This document shows positions 23,366 to 38,587 of a stretch of DNA of 64,000 bases, piece by piece. The stretch spans positions 1-64,000 of the forward strand of contig CAILZB010000104.1 in NCBI GenBank assembly GCA_903838565.1, read 5' to 3'. Under the pieces are notes generated by a model, which saw only the letters and a list, made by a program, of their open reading frames with translations, made no database searches and was not told where the DNA came from. Position 1 is the first letter of the stretch; the number at the start of each line of letters is the position of its first letter. Origin of the DNA: an uncultured beta proteobacterium. GTDB lineage: Bacteria; Pseudomonadota; Gammaproteobacteria; Burkholderiales; Burkholderiaceae_C. The position numbers were made by a program, and so were the translations under genes.

Positions 23366-23833
23366 ATGAAGCTGCTGATCGTTGCGGTGGGTCAGCGCGT
23401 GCCGGACTGGGCGCAGGTCGCCTGGGACGATTACGCCAAACGCTTCCCCAGCGAGCTCAAGGTCGAGCTCAAGGCTGTCAAGACCGAACCCCGCGGCTCC
23501 AAGACCCTGGAGACGCTGTACGCCGCTGAGCGCGAGCGCATCGAGGCGGCGATTCCCCGGGGCTGCCGCATCGTGGCGCTGGACGAACGCGGCACCTCCC
23601 TTACGACCCAGGCCCTGGCCAGCAAACTCAAGGCCTGGCAACTGGAGAGCGACGATGTGGCGCTGGTCATCGGTGGACCCGACGGACTGGACCCGGCCTT
23701 TCGCCAGGCCGCGCACGAGCGCATCCGCCTGTCCGATCTGACGCTGCCGCACGCCATGGCGCGCGTGCTGCTGATCGAGCAGCTGTACCGCGCCTGGTCG
23801 ATCAATGCCGGCCACCCGTATCACAGAGAATGA
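23366..23833 (+). CDS. rlmH: 23S rRNA pseudouridine-1915 N3-methyltransferase
   Basis: 155 residues, standard length. It begins [15 protein letters not shown]; the SPOUT knot includes [17 protein letters not shown], and the C-terminus [19 protein letters not shown] is near-invariant in the family. It methylates pseudouridine 1915 in helix 69 of 23S rRNA in the 70S ribosome. The next gene starts inside its stop (ATGA). Confidence 0.96.
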   Translation: MKLLIVAVGQRVPDWAQVAWDDYAKRFPSELKVELKAVKTEPRGSKTLETLYAAERERIEAAIPRGCRIVALDERGTSLTTQALASKLKAWQLESDDVALVIGGPDGLDPAFRQAAHERIRLSDLTLPHAMARVLLIEQLYRAWSINAGHPYHRE

Positions 23834-24432
23834 ACGACACCATTTATCTCGCGTCGCAGAGTCCGCGCCGCAGCCAGTTGCTGGACCAACTGGGCGTGCG
23901 CCATGAACTGCTGGTGGCCGACCGAGAGGAAGATGCGGAAGGCCTGGAGGCCGTGCTCAGCGGCGAGTCACCCTCCGCCTATGTGCAGCGTGTCACCGCC
24001 TTGAAGCTGGACGCTGCCGTGCAGCGCCTGAAGCGCCGAGGGCTGCCAGATGGCCTGGTGCTGTGTGCCGACACCACGGTGGCACTGGGGCGCACGATTT
24101 ACGGCAAGCCCGAGCATGCAGAAGATGCGCAGCGCATGCTGGGCGAGCTCGCTGGCAGGACGCATCGCGTGCTGACGGCCATTGCCGCGCAACGCGGGCG
24201 CCAGCGCGGCGCCGCGTTGAGCGTTTCCCGGGTGCGCTTCGCGCCCATGAGCGCGCGCGAGATCCGGGACTACGTCGCCAGCGGCGAACCACTGGGCAAG
24301 GCGGGCGCCTATGCAGTGCAGGGCCGGGCCGCGCAATATATCGCCCACATCAGCGGCTCCTACTCTGGCATCATGGGATTGCCCATGTTCGAGACGGCGC
24401 AATTGCTGCGCACCCTGGGTTTGAAGATCTGA
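23830..24432 (+). CDS. Maf-family nucleotide pyrophosphatase (YhdE-like)
   Basis: 200 residues. Family motifs are [23 protein letters not shown] and KAGAYAVQG with [11 protein letters not shown]. The middle and C-terminal motifs resemble the YhdE (dTTP/UTP pyrophosphatase) branch more than the YceF branch, so hydrolysis of non-canonical or pyrimidine nucleoside triphosphates is the likely reaction. It overlaps rlmH by four bases and precedes rng by 15 bases, the usual betaproteobacterial order. Confidence 0.9.
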   Translation: MNDTIYLASQSPRRSQLLDQLGVRHELLVADREEDAEGLEAVLSGESPSAYVQRVTALKLDAAVQRLKRRGLPDGLVLCADTTVALGRTIYGKPEHAEDAQRMLGELAGRTHRVLTAIAAQRGRQRGAALSVSRVRFAPMSAREIRDYVASGEPLGKAGAYAVQGRAAQYIAHISGSYSGIMGLPMFETAQLLRTLGLKI

Positions 24433-24447
24433 GCGAACGACACTGAC

Positions 24448-25938
24448 ATGCAACAAGACATCCTGATCAACTGGTCGCCGCAGGAAACGCGCGTGGCCGT
24501 GGTGGAAAGCGGCGCCGTGCAGGAACTGCACATCGAGCGTGCGCTGGAACGCGGCTTGGTGGGCAATGTCTATCTGGGCAAGGTGGCGCGGGTGCTGCCG
24601 GGCATGCAGTCGGCCTTCATCGACATCGGTCTGGAGCGCGCAGCGTTCCTGCACGTGGCCGATCTGCTCGGGGGCTTCACCGGCGCCCGACCGGCAGAAG
24701 CCGAGGCGGCAGCGCGACCGGCCCAGCTGCCGATCGAGAAGCAGGTGTTTGAAGGCCAGTCCATGCTGGTGCAGGTGATCAAGGACCCGATCGGCACCAA
24801 GGGCGCACGGCTCTCGGCGCAGATCAGCATCGCCGGACGCCTGCTGGTGTTCCTGCCGCAGGACGAACACATCGGTGTTTCGCAAAAGATCCCTTCGGAA
24901 CAGCGCCAGGAGCTGCGTGCGCGCCTGCAGGCGCTCGCCGGCGACGCCTCCAGCGGCGGCGGCGGGGGCTTCATCCTGCGCACCAACGGCGAGGATGCCA
25001 GCGACGCCGAGCTGGCCGAGGACATCGCGTATCTGCGCAAGGCCTGGGCCCGCATCAAGGCCGCGGCGCTGCGCCTGCCCGCCAAGTCGCTGCTGCACCA
25101 GGACCTGAACCTGTTGCAGCGCGTGCTGCGCGACCTGAGCAGCGAAAGCGTGCAGTCAATCCGCATTGACTCGCGCGAGCAGTACGAGGCGCTGCTCGTC
25201 TTTGCGCGCGAGTTCACGCCGGCCGCGGCGGAAAAATTGCAGCACTACAAGGGCGAGCGCCCCATCTTCGATCTGTTCGCCATCGACGATGAAGTGGCCA
25301 AGGCGCTGGGGCGCCGGGTGGAGCTGAAATCGGGCGGCTATCTGATCGTGGACCAGACCGAAGCGCTGACCACGGTGGACGTGAACACCGGCGGCTATGT
25401 CGGCGCGCGCAATTTCGATGACACCATCTTCAAGACCAATCTGGAAGCCGCTCAGGCGATTGCGCGCCAGTTGCGTCTGCGCAACCTGGGCGGCATCATC
25501 GTCGCGGACTTCATCGACATGGTGAAGGAAGAACACAAGGACGCGGTGCTGTCGGAGTTTCGAAAACAGCTCGCGCGCGACCGCGTGAAGACCATGGCCG
25601 GGGGCTTTTCGCACCTGGGCCTGGTGGAGATGACGCGCAAGCGCACGCGCGAATCGCTGGCGCACCTGCTGTGCGAACCCTGTCCGGTCTGCTCGGGCAA
25701 GGGCACGGTCAAGACCGCGCGCAGCGTGGCCTACGACATCCTGCGCGAAATCCTGCGCGAGGCCCGCCAGTTCGCTCCGCGTGAGTTCAGGGTGGTGGCC
25801 TCGCCCAAGGTGATCGAGCTGTTTCTCGATGAAGAAAGCCCGCATCTGGCGGGCCTGAGCGACTTCATCGGCAAGCCGATCGCGCTGCAAGCCGAATCCG
25901 CGATGGGGCCGGAGCAGTACGACATCGTGTTGCTGTAG
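24448..25938 (+). CDS. rng: Ribonuclease G
   Basis: 496 residues. It starts MQQDILINWSPQETRVAVVE, with an S1-type RNA-binding domain at ~40-125 (GNVYLGKVARVLPGMQSAFIDIG). The catalytic DNase-I-like domain contains TTVDVNTGGYVG and VADFIDM, which supply the metal-binding aspartates. CPVCSGKG is the zinc-link motif. The C-terminal scaffold of RNase E is absent. RNase G matures the 5' end of 16S rRNA and degrades some mRNAs. It is the last gene of the + strand run. Confidence 0.95.
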   Translation: MQQDILINWSPQETRVAVVESGAVQELHIERALERGLVGNVYLGKVARVLPGMQSAFIDIGLERAAFLHVADLLGGFTGARPAEAEAAARPAQLPIEKQVFEGQSMLVQVIKDPIGTKGARLSAQISIAGRLLVFLPQDEHIGVSQKIPSEQRQELRARLQALAGDASSGGGGGFILRTNGEDASDAELAEDIAYLRKAWARIKAAALRLPAKSLLHQDLNLLQRVLRDLSSESVQSIRIDSREQYEALLVFAREFTPAAAEKLQHYKGERPIFDLFAIDDEVAKALGRRVELKSGGYLIVDQTEALTTVDVNTGGYVGARNFDDTIFKTNLEAAQAIARQLRLRNLGGIIVADFIDMVKEEHKDAVLSEFRKQLARDRVKTMAGGFSHLGLVEMTRKRTRESLAHLLCEPCPVCSGKGTVKTARSVAYDILREILREARQFAPREFRVVASPKVIELFLDEESPHLAGLSDFIGKPIALQAESAMGPEQYDIVLL

Positions 25939-25989
25939 CGGAAGTCAGGTCGCGCAGCGGCAGCCGTGGCGTGCCGAGGCTGTCAGGTG

Positions 25990-26250
25990 GCGGCTGGGGT
26001 GCGTTGCTGCGCGTACACCTGTGCATGGTCGGGACGCTGGGGCACTCTGCTTCGTTCATGTCCCCCGCCGCCGGCCTGACGGCCGCCGTCTCCTCCTTGA
26101 CTTCACTGCGCAGAGCGCCCCGCCGCCCCGACCTGCTGCCGTGTTGGTGCCCACCCAAACGTGACGCACAGCGGGCGCAGTGGGGTCGTCGTAGCGAAGT
26201 CAAGGAGGAGGGGCAGGCCAAGCCTGGCCCGGGGGGCATGAGCGAAGGCG
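25990..26250. repeat. Large imperfect inverted-repeat element in a 378-base gene-free gap
   Basis: The gap 25939-26316 holds no credible gene. Two pairs of arms nest: outer arms 26050-26066 and 26231-26247 (17 positions, two mismatches) and inner arms starting at 26090-26104 and 26196-26210 (CTCCTCCTTGACTTC pairs with its exact complement). The spacers between outer and inner arms (23 and 20 bases) each contain a small GGCC-type hairpin of their own. The middle ~90 bases do not pair clearly. Short open frames across it are shadows. It looks like a dispersed, structured intergenic element or the remains of a MITE; copies elsewhere in the genome cannot be checked here. Confidence 0.6.
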
Positions 26251-26316
26251 ACCACACTGCACCCGCGCACCTGAATGCACGAGCTCAAATACGTCAAGAA
26301 CCGACGAGTACGGTGT

Positions 26317-27198
26317 TCAGGCGACGAGCTTGTAGTGCTTGTGGCTCAGGTCCCAGCCGAACAGGCGCTCCAGCTTCATCGACCAGCGGTGCTTTTTCTC
26401 GCGCGCCGTCAGCACGTGGTTCGGGTCGGGTGAAAACTCGGTTTCAGCTTCGGTCGCGAGCCAATTCGCCACCAGCGCCGGGTGCGTTCCGGTGAAGCGC
26501 TGCACCGCCTGCGCGTCGATCTGGCGGTAGTCGACCTTGGGCGGCGTCTTGTTCCAGTACTTGTTCACCAGGTCCATCTTGCCCTGCATGTAGTGCACCT
26601 TGCGCACCGGTCCGTAGTGGTAGATGTGCGCGTTGGCCAGCGCCGCCTGGGGCGTGCGCCCGCGCTTGTGCTTGTCCATCACGACCCAGAACTGGCCGTC
26701 GGGCGCGTAGGAGCGGATGGTGTTGCGGATGAGGCGGCATTCGCGCCGGTACCAGGCCGGGCTGGTCGCGATCCAGCTTGGTGCGCCATAGAAATGCAGG
26801 TAGTCGAAAACCAGCGCCTCGACCGCGGCGTTGCCGTGGTGCTGGTCCACGCTGGCGCGGATCGCCTCCAGTTCGGCTTCGTGCAGCACCTCGTCGCCTT
26901 CCAGGTAGAAGGCCCAGTCGCCAGTGCAAGAATATTGCGCAATCATCTTCTGCTGGGCGTAGACAAAACCGCGCTCGGCCATGCGCTCGTTCCAGATCGT
27001 TTCGATGATGCGGATCTTGGGGTCGTTCAGCGCGCGAATGCGCTCCAGCGTGCCGTCGTGGCCGAGCCCGACGGCGATCACGAACTCGTCCACCAGTGGC
27101 AGCAGCGAACGGATGGAGGCTTCGAACGGGAAGCCGAAGTCCACGCCGTTGCGAATGAAGGTGAAACCGCTGATGGTGGCGCGTTGGGTTGTGCTCAT
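26317..27198 (-). CDS. Glycosyltransferase, GT2-like
   Basis: 293 residues from the ATG at 27198, which overlaps the upstream gene's stop (ATGA). ISGFTFIRNGVDFGFPFEAS is the start of a GT-A nucleotide-binding fold; VDEFVIAVGLGHDGT follows, and the DxD-like metal site is probably LEGDEVLHEAE. The sequence resembles proteins annotated as glycosyltransferases in LPS and capsule loci. The sugar and linkage are unknown. It is the last gene of an msbA-led operon. Confidence 0.78.
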   Translation of the reverse strand: MSTTQRATISGFTFIRNGVDFGFPFEASIRSLLPLVDEFVIAVGLGHDGTLERIRALNDPKIRIIETIWNERMAERGFVYAQQKMIAQYSCTGDWAFYLEGDEVLHEAELEAIRASVDQHHGNAAVEALVFDYLHFYGAPSWIATSPAWYRRECRLIRNTIRSYAPDGQFWVVMDKHKRGRTPQAALANAHIYHYGPVRKVHYMQGKMDLVNKYWNKTPPKVDYRQIDAQAVQRFTGTHPALVANWLATEAETEFSPDPNHVLTAREKKHRWSMKLERLFGWDLSHKHYKLVA

Positions 27199-27956
27199 GG
27201 GGCGGGCTTTGGGGTGGCTTGAAGGCGGTACAGGTCGCGCAGTTTCAGATACTTGTAGTAGCTGGCTTCGGCGTTGGAAATGGCCAGCATCAGACCCTGG
27301 GCGCCGTCGAGAAAGCCGGCGCGCAGCACATAGGTGCGGATAAAGGTCCAAGCACCCTTGGCTATTGCCAGACCCAGGCTGGAGCGCTTGCCCTGCTCGA
27401 ACAGCTTTTGCGCGCCCAGCGTGGAGTAGCTGTTGACCTTGCGCAGCACCTCGTCCAGATCGACATAGGACTCGTGCAGCAGGGGCTCGCGCAGTCGTCC
27501 GATCGGCCCGGCGACCACGACGCGCTCGTGCACCACATCGTCGCTGAAGCGTCCGGCGTCGCGCCGGAACAGCCGCAGCACGTGGTCCGGCCACCAGCCG
27601 CCATGCTTCATCTGTCGGCCGCAATAGCTCGACAGTCGTGGAATTTCGTAGCCCTGCGCATCGGTGCGCAGCAGCGCCCGCTGAATGTCTTGCTTCAGGG
27701 CTTCAGTGACTTCCTCATCGGCGTCCAGCGACAGCACCCAGTCGCCGCGCGCCTTGTCCAGCGCGCGCTGCTTCTGCCGACCGAAGCCCGGCCAGTCGGT
27801 GACGAAGACTTGCTGCGTGAAGCGCTGGCAGATGGCGACGGTGTCGTCGCTGCTGCCTGAGTCGAGCACGATGATTTCATCGGCCCAGGCGACCGACGCC
27901 AGGCAGCGGGCGATGTCGCGCGACTCATTCTTCGTGATGACGATGACGCTGAGCAT
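27195..27956 (-). CDS. Glycosyltransferase family 2 (LPS core, WaaE/KdtX-like)
   Basis: 253 residues from the ATG at 27956; an ATG five codons upstream (27971) is possible. GT2 signatures: LSVIVITKNESRDIARCL, ADEIIVLDSGSSDDT and the DxD region LSLDADEEVTEAL. YCGRQMKHGGWWPDHVLRLFRR is typical of the beta-1,4-glucosyltransferases acting on the LPS inner core. It sits between msbA and another glycosyltransferase. Confidence 0.85.
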   Translation of the reverse strand: MLSVIVITKNESRDIARCLASVAWADEIIVLDSGSSDDTVAICQRFTQQVFVTDWPGFGRQKQRALDKARGDWVLSLDADEEVTEALKQDIQRALLRTDAQGYEIPRLSSYCGRQMKHGGWWPDHVLRLFRRDAGRFSDDVVHERVVVAGPIGRLREPLLHESYVDLDEVLRKVNSYSTLGAQKLFEQGKRSSLGLAIAKGAWTFIRTYVLRAGFLDGAQGLMLAISNAEASYYKYLKLRDLYRLQATPKPAP

Positions 27957-27998
27957 GGATCTATCCGGCATTCGACAGGTGGCGTGCGGCGCCCGCTT

Positions 27999-29789
27999 TC
28001 AAGCGGCCTCCTGCGGCGCAGTGGCCACAGCGTGCTCGCCAAACCCCAGCCGATGCAGGCGCGAGTACAGCCCCTGCTGGCGCACCAGCTCGTCGTGCGG
28101 GCCTTGCTCCACGATGCGCCCGCCGGCCATGACGACGATGCGGTCCGCGTGCTCGATGGTGGAGATGCGGTGCGCCACGATCAAGGTGGTGCGACCGGTC
28201 ATCAAGCGCTGCAGGGCTTCCTGCACGAGACGCTCGGATTCGTTGTCCAGCGCCGAAGTGGCTTCGTCCAGGATCAGGATCGGCGCGTCCTTGTACAGGG
28301 CCCGCGCGATCGCCAGGCGCTGGCGCTGGCCGCCGGAAAACTGCACCGCGTTGTGCCCCACCAGCGTGTCCATGCCCTGGGGCAGGCTGGCCACATGCTG
28401 CGACAGGTTCGCCGCTTCCAGGCAATGCGCCACGCGCTCGCGGTCCAGTGCCTGACCCAGAGCGACGTTGGCGGCCACGGTGTCGTTGAGCATCACCACG
28501 TCCTGGCTGACCATGGCGAACTGGCGGCGCAGCGACTGCAGGTTCCAGTCCTGCGCGCGCACGCCGTCCACGAGCACTTCGCCCCCGGTGGGCAGGATGA
28601 AGCGCGGCAACAGATTCATCAGGCTGGTCTTGCCCGCGCCGGACGGACCGACGAAGGCGACGATTTCCCCCGGCGCGATGGCCAAGCTGACCTGGTCCAG
28701 GGCCGGCGTCGCGTCGTCGGCGTAGCGCAGGCTCACCGCATCGAACTGCAGCTCTCCGCGGGCGCGCTGCACCACGGTGGCGCCGCTGGCCTCGCTCTGG
28801 GTTTCGTCGATGAGCTGGAGCCCGCGCTCCACCGCGGCCAGGCCCCGCGTGATCGGATTGGCCACGTCGGCCAGGTGCTTGATCGGCGCCAGCAGCATCA
28901 GCATGCCGGTGACGAATTCGATGAAATCGCCCACATTGCCGCCGCCGCTCTGGCTCTGCCACAGCGCGATGGTCACGACCGCCGACAGGGCGGCCGCGCC
29001 CAGCATCTGCGTCAGCGGCGTCATGGCCGAGGAGGCGGTCGACGACTTCACGGCCAGGCGCCGCAGCCCGTCGCTGAAGCTGCGGAAGCGCTCGATTTGC
29101 GACGCCTGCGCGCCGTGCAGCCGGATCGTGCGGTGCGCCAGGATGTTTTCCTCCACCACGTAGGCCAGCTCGTCGGTCGCGGTCTGGCTAGCCTTGGTGA
29201 TGCGGTACAGGCGCTTGGACAGCGTCTTCATCACCACCGAGACCGAGGGGAACAGGAACAGCACGATCAGCGTCAGCTGCCAGTTGCGGTAGAACAGCAT
29301 GCCCAGCAGGAACACGACCGTCAGGCCGTCCTTGGTCAGGCTCAGCAGCGCGTAGACCAGCTGGTTCGAGCCGGTCTGCACCTCGTACACCACGGTGTTG
29401 GCCAGCGTGCTGGCGGACTGCGTCGAAAACAGCTGCATGCGGGCGTTCTGCAGCTTCTGGAACATCTCGGTGCGCAACTTGAAGATGCCGTTGTTGGCAA
29501 TCCGCGTCAGCGCCATCTGCGCCATGAAACCGGCCAGGCCGCGAAAGGCAAACAGGCCGATCACCAGGCAGGGGACGATCCACAGGGGAAACGCATGCTG
29601 ACCAAAGCCCTTGGTCACCAGAAAATTCAGCAGGCGCGGAACCGCCGCCTCCGAGGCCGAGCCGATGATGGTGGTGAGCAGCACCACCAGCCAGAGCCAG
29701 CGCGCGCGTCCGAAATAGGGAATGAGGCGCGCCATGCGCTGCCCGAACGACGCTGCCGCCGCCTTGTCCGGCGCCGCCGTCATGGCCAT
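27999..29789 (-). CDS. msbA: Lipid A export ATP-binding/permease protein MsbA
   Basis: 596 residues, the usual half-transporter length. Six transmembrane helices precede the ATPase: Walker A GPSGAGKTSL, signature FSGGQRQRLAIARAL, Walker B ILILDEATSALDNESE, H-loop IVAHRIST. It flips lipid A-core across the inner membrane. The start is MAMTAAPDK at 29789 or the second ATG two codons on. It leads the glycosyltransferase operon and diverges from smc. Confidence 0.93.
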   Translation of the reverse strand: MAMTAAPDKAAAASFGQRMARLIPYFGRARWLWLVVLLTTIIGSASEAAVPRLLNFLVTKGFGQHAFPLWIVPCLVIGLFAFRGLAGFMAQMALTRIANNGIFKLRTEMFQKLQNARMQLFSTQSASTLANTVVYEVQTGSNQLVYALLSLTKDGLTVVFLLGMLFYRNWQLTLIVLFLFPSVSVVMKTLSKRLYRITKASQTATDELAYVVEENILAHRTIRLHGAQASQIERFRSFSDGLRRLAVKSSTASSAMTPLTQMLGAAALSAVVTIALWQSQSGGGNVGDFIEFVTGMLMLLAPIKHLADVANPITRGLAAVERGLQLIDETQSEASGATVVQRARGELQFDAVSLRYADDATPALDQVSLAIAPGEIVAFVGPSGAGKTSLMNLLPRFILPTGGEVLVDGVRAQDWNLQSLRRQFAMVSQDVVMLNDTVAANVALGQALDRERVAHCLEAANLSQHVASLPQGMDTLVGHNAVQFSGGQRQRLAIARALYKDAPILILDEATSALDNESERLVQEALQRLMTGRTTLIVAHRISTIEHADRIVVMAGGRIVEQGPHDELVRQQGLYSRLHRLGFGEHAVATAPQEAA

Positions 29790-30083
29790 TTTCCCGAAGC
29801 GGGTGGCACCCCGGTGGGGCGACGGTCACACGCCGGTCCGTTCACATTTGACATCTTTGTTGAGTTCTGCAGGCTGAAGGCCCATTATCCCGTGCCGGGC
29901 TTGCACCCAGGCGCTTCACCCGCAGGGGTGGAGCCCTGGGAGCAGCGTCATTGTATTGACTTGCAAGCACCCCGAATCGACGCGGGCTGCTCGGGTAACA
30001 TGGAGGCCTTCGCCTGCCACCGTGCAGGCCGGGAGCTTGCGCCGGGAGCGCGAGGCCCTGGCCACCCTAATTTCTGATTCAAC

Positions 30084-33623
<3,540 letters not shown>

Positions 33624-33629
33624 CGACAC

Positions 33630-36787
<3,158 letters not shown>

Positions 36788-36903
36788 AGGCGGGAAGATC
36801 CCAGGTCGCCGGCGGGTGCAGCTGACCGTCTTGATGATGTATATGAAAATCGTCACAATGCTGCTCATGGCCGGGAGCGCGATCCTGGCGAGGAGACTCA
36901 ACC

Positions 36904-37740
36904 ATGGCAGAGGACTTCAACTACGGCACCCTGGTGCTGCGCAACCGGGGTTACGTCAGCTCCGAAACGCAGGACAAGATCCGCCGCACGCGGCTCTTGA
37001 TCGCGGGCTGCGGCATCGGCAGCAGCCTGGCCGTCTGCGCCACGCGCATGGGTTTTGAGAACTTCATTCTGGTCGATGGCGACGTGGTGGACGCGCACAA
37101 CCTGAATCGTCAGTTCTACGACTTCGCCGATGTCGGCAGACCCAAGGTGCAGGCGCTGGAGGAGAAGATCCTGCGCATCAACCCGCAGGCCAGGGTCGAA
37201 GCGGTGTACGCCTACCTGGACGACGCGAACACCGAGCGCATCGTCGCCAAGGCCGACATCGTGTTCGACACCGTGGACTTCCTGGACCTTCCCGCCATCG
37301 TGCGGCTGCACAGCAGCGCGCTGCAGCAGGGAGCGCATGTCTTCACCGCTTTAAGCGTGGGTTTTGGCGCGCTGGTCTGGTATTTCCCGGCGGGCTCCAG
37401 CCTGTCGCTGGGCGACATCCTGGCGGCCGACACGCCGCCAGCCGATCCGCTCAGCGGCGCTGCTCCCGGCTATGCCGAGGTCTTCGAATCTTTCATCCGG
37501 CGCCTGGCGCCCTACCTCGATGCCGAGGTGATGGAGCAGATCGCCCATGTGCTCACGCTGATGAAGGACGGCAAACCCTGCCCGGCCTCGCAAGTCGCGG
37601 TCGGCAGCTTTGCCATCGGCGCCATGGCGACGTCCATGATGCACGACCTGCTGGCGGGAAACCCGCTGCCCGCCGCGCCCAAGCTGATCGTGCACAGCTT
37701 CAAGAGCCACCAGTCCCGCATCGTCGACGTGACGGCCTGA
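36904..37740 (+). CDS. ThiF/HesA-family E1-like adenylyltransferase
   Basis: 278 residues. The nucleotide-binding loop is LLIAGCGIGSSLAV (GxGxGS), and the ATP site VDGDVVDAHNLNRQF matches the DxDxVxxxNLxRQ rule, followed by GRPKVQAL. A DTVDF stretch stands where E1 enzymes have DxxDN. The paired CxxC zinc motif of ThiF and MoeB is absent, and no obvious catalytic cysteine is seen apart from the one in GKPCPAS. The ubiquitin-like partner is not adjacent. Its stop is one base from the stop of the convergent acyltransferase, so the two genes are physically linked. Likely it adenylates a carboxylate; the substrate is unknown. Confidence 0.82.
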   Translation: MAEDFNYGTLVLRNRGYVSSETQDKIRRTRLLIAGCGIGSSLAVCATRMGFENFILVDGDVVDAHNLNRQFYDFADVGRPKVQALEEKILRINPQARVEAVYAYLDDANTERIVAKADIVFDTVDFLDLPAIVRLHSSALQQGAHVFTALSVGFGALVWYFPAGSSLSLGDILAADTPPADPLSGAAPGYAEVFESFIRRLAPYLDAEVMEQIAHVLTLMKDGKPCPASQVAVGSFAIGAMATSMMHDLLAGNPLPAAPKLIVHSFKSHQSRIVDVTA

Positions 37741-37741
37741 G

Positions 37742-38485
37742 TCAGGCGCACGTCGGCCCGGCGGCTGCGTCATCTGGCGGCCGGCGCAGCCACGCCATCA
37801 GCGACGGATTCTTCTGATCCAGGCTGAGCTCGAGTTCCCGCAGGTCCATCAGGTAGGCTGCCACCGGCCCGTAGTAATCGGTCTGCGGCCCCAGCTGGCG
37901 GAACGGGAAACTCATTCGCGTGAGGATCCGCGCCAGCGGGCGCTCCATCGCTGCGTACCAGTAGCGAATGCCGTCGCCAAGGCTGAAGGCGTACATGCTG
38001 CGGTAAAGGCTCAGCAGGATCTGCGGCGAATGGTCGCGCCGTTCCCGCTGCACCTCGCCGTTCTCTTCTTCGGCAGCGGGACCGCTCAGCAGGTCGGTGC
38101 GGCGGCGCCGGTAGTCCTGCCTGAGCATCAGGCGGCTGATCTCTGCCGACGCTGGTGCAGGAGCCAGCGCCATCCCCTGGAGCAGCTCGCCGCTGTGCTG
38201 CTGAAACGGAAATCCGCCGCGATCGTTGGACCGCACCAGCCGCACGTAGCCCACCAATTCGTCCCGCAGGTTGAAGGCGCAGAAGTGCGCCGAGTGGGTG
38301 TCGAAATCGTCGCTCTCGCGCCGCTGCGGGTAGTCGCTGGCGGGAAGGAAGTGGCACTCCTCGCAATAGACCTGATAGCGCAGTTCAAACGCGCGCTGCA
38401 TCAGCGCCTGGTCGCGCTCCGGGCGAGCCTGGCGGCTTCGAAAGCAGGGCGCGAATTCGGTGGTTTCGGTTGTTGGGTCGGACAT
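37742..38485 (-). CDS. PEP-CTERM/exosortase-system-associated acyltransferase-like protein (GNAT fold)
   Basis: 247 residues from the ATG at 38485; the longer start at 38515 would lie inside the terminator stem upstream and is rejected. Conserved blocks are FELRYQVYCEECHFLPASDY, DDFDTHSAHFCAF, LVGYVRLVRS, SAEISRLMLRQDYRRRR and LSLYRSMYAFSLGDGIRYWYA. These resemble the autoinducer-synthase-like/FeeM group of N-acyltransferases associated with exosortase systems. No exosortase or PEP-CTERM protein is in the window. The family is expected to acylate an amino acid or a small amine; the product is unknown. Confidence 0.8.
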   Translation of the reverse strand: MSDPTTETTEFAPCFRSRQARPERDQALMQRAFELRYQVYCEECHFLPASDYPQRRESDDFDTHSAHFCAFNLRDELVGYVRLVRSNDRGGFPFQQHSGELLQGMALAPAPASAEISRLMLRQDYRRRRTDLLSGPAAEEENGEVQRERRDHSPQILLSLYRSMYAFSLGDGIRYWYAAMERPLARILTRMSFPFRQLGPQTDYYGPVAAYLMDLRELELSLDQKNPSLMAWLRRPPDDAAAGPTCA

Positions 38486-38497
38486 GGGACTCAGGAC

Positions 38498-38523
38498 AAA
38501 AAAAGGGCTGCACAAGTGCAGCC
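38498..38523 (-). terminator. Rho-independent terminator after the LOG-family gene
   Basis: On the minus strand an 8-bp stem GGCTGCAC/GTGCAGCC with a two-base loop is followed by C and seven T. It ends 12 bases before the acyltransferase ATG, which separates the two minus-strand genes into different units. Confidence 0.85.
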
Positions 38524-38587
38524 AGTTGAAATCCTTGGGCCAGACCCCGTCGTGACAATTCGCAAATCCCGCACGCGGGCATGGCTT

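Noticed and set aside
25865..26495. Short open frames on both strands across 25939-26316
   Set aside because: They run over the inverted repeat and into neighbouring genes, have no ribosome-binding sites and no recognisable protein features.
38486..38515. Upstream start for the acyltransferase gene at 38515
   Set aside because: This start lies inside the stem of the terminator at 38498-38523; the ATG at 38485 is the one beyond it.
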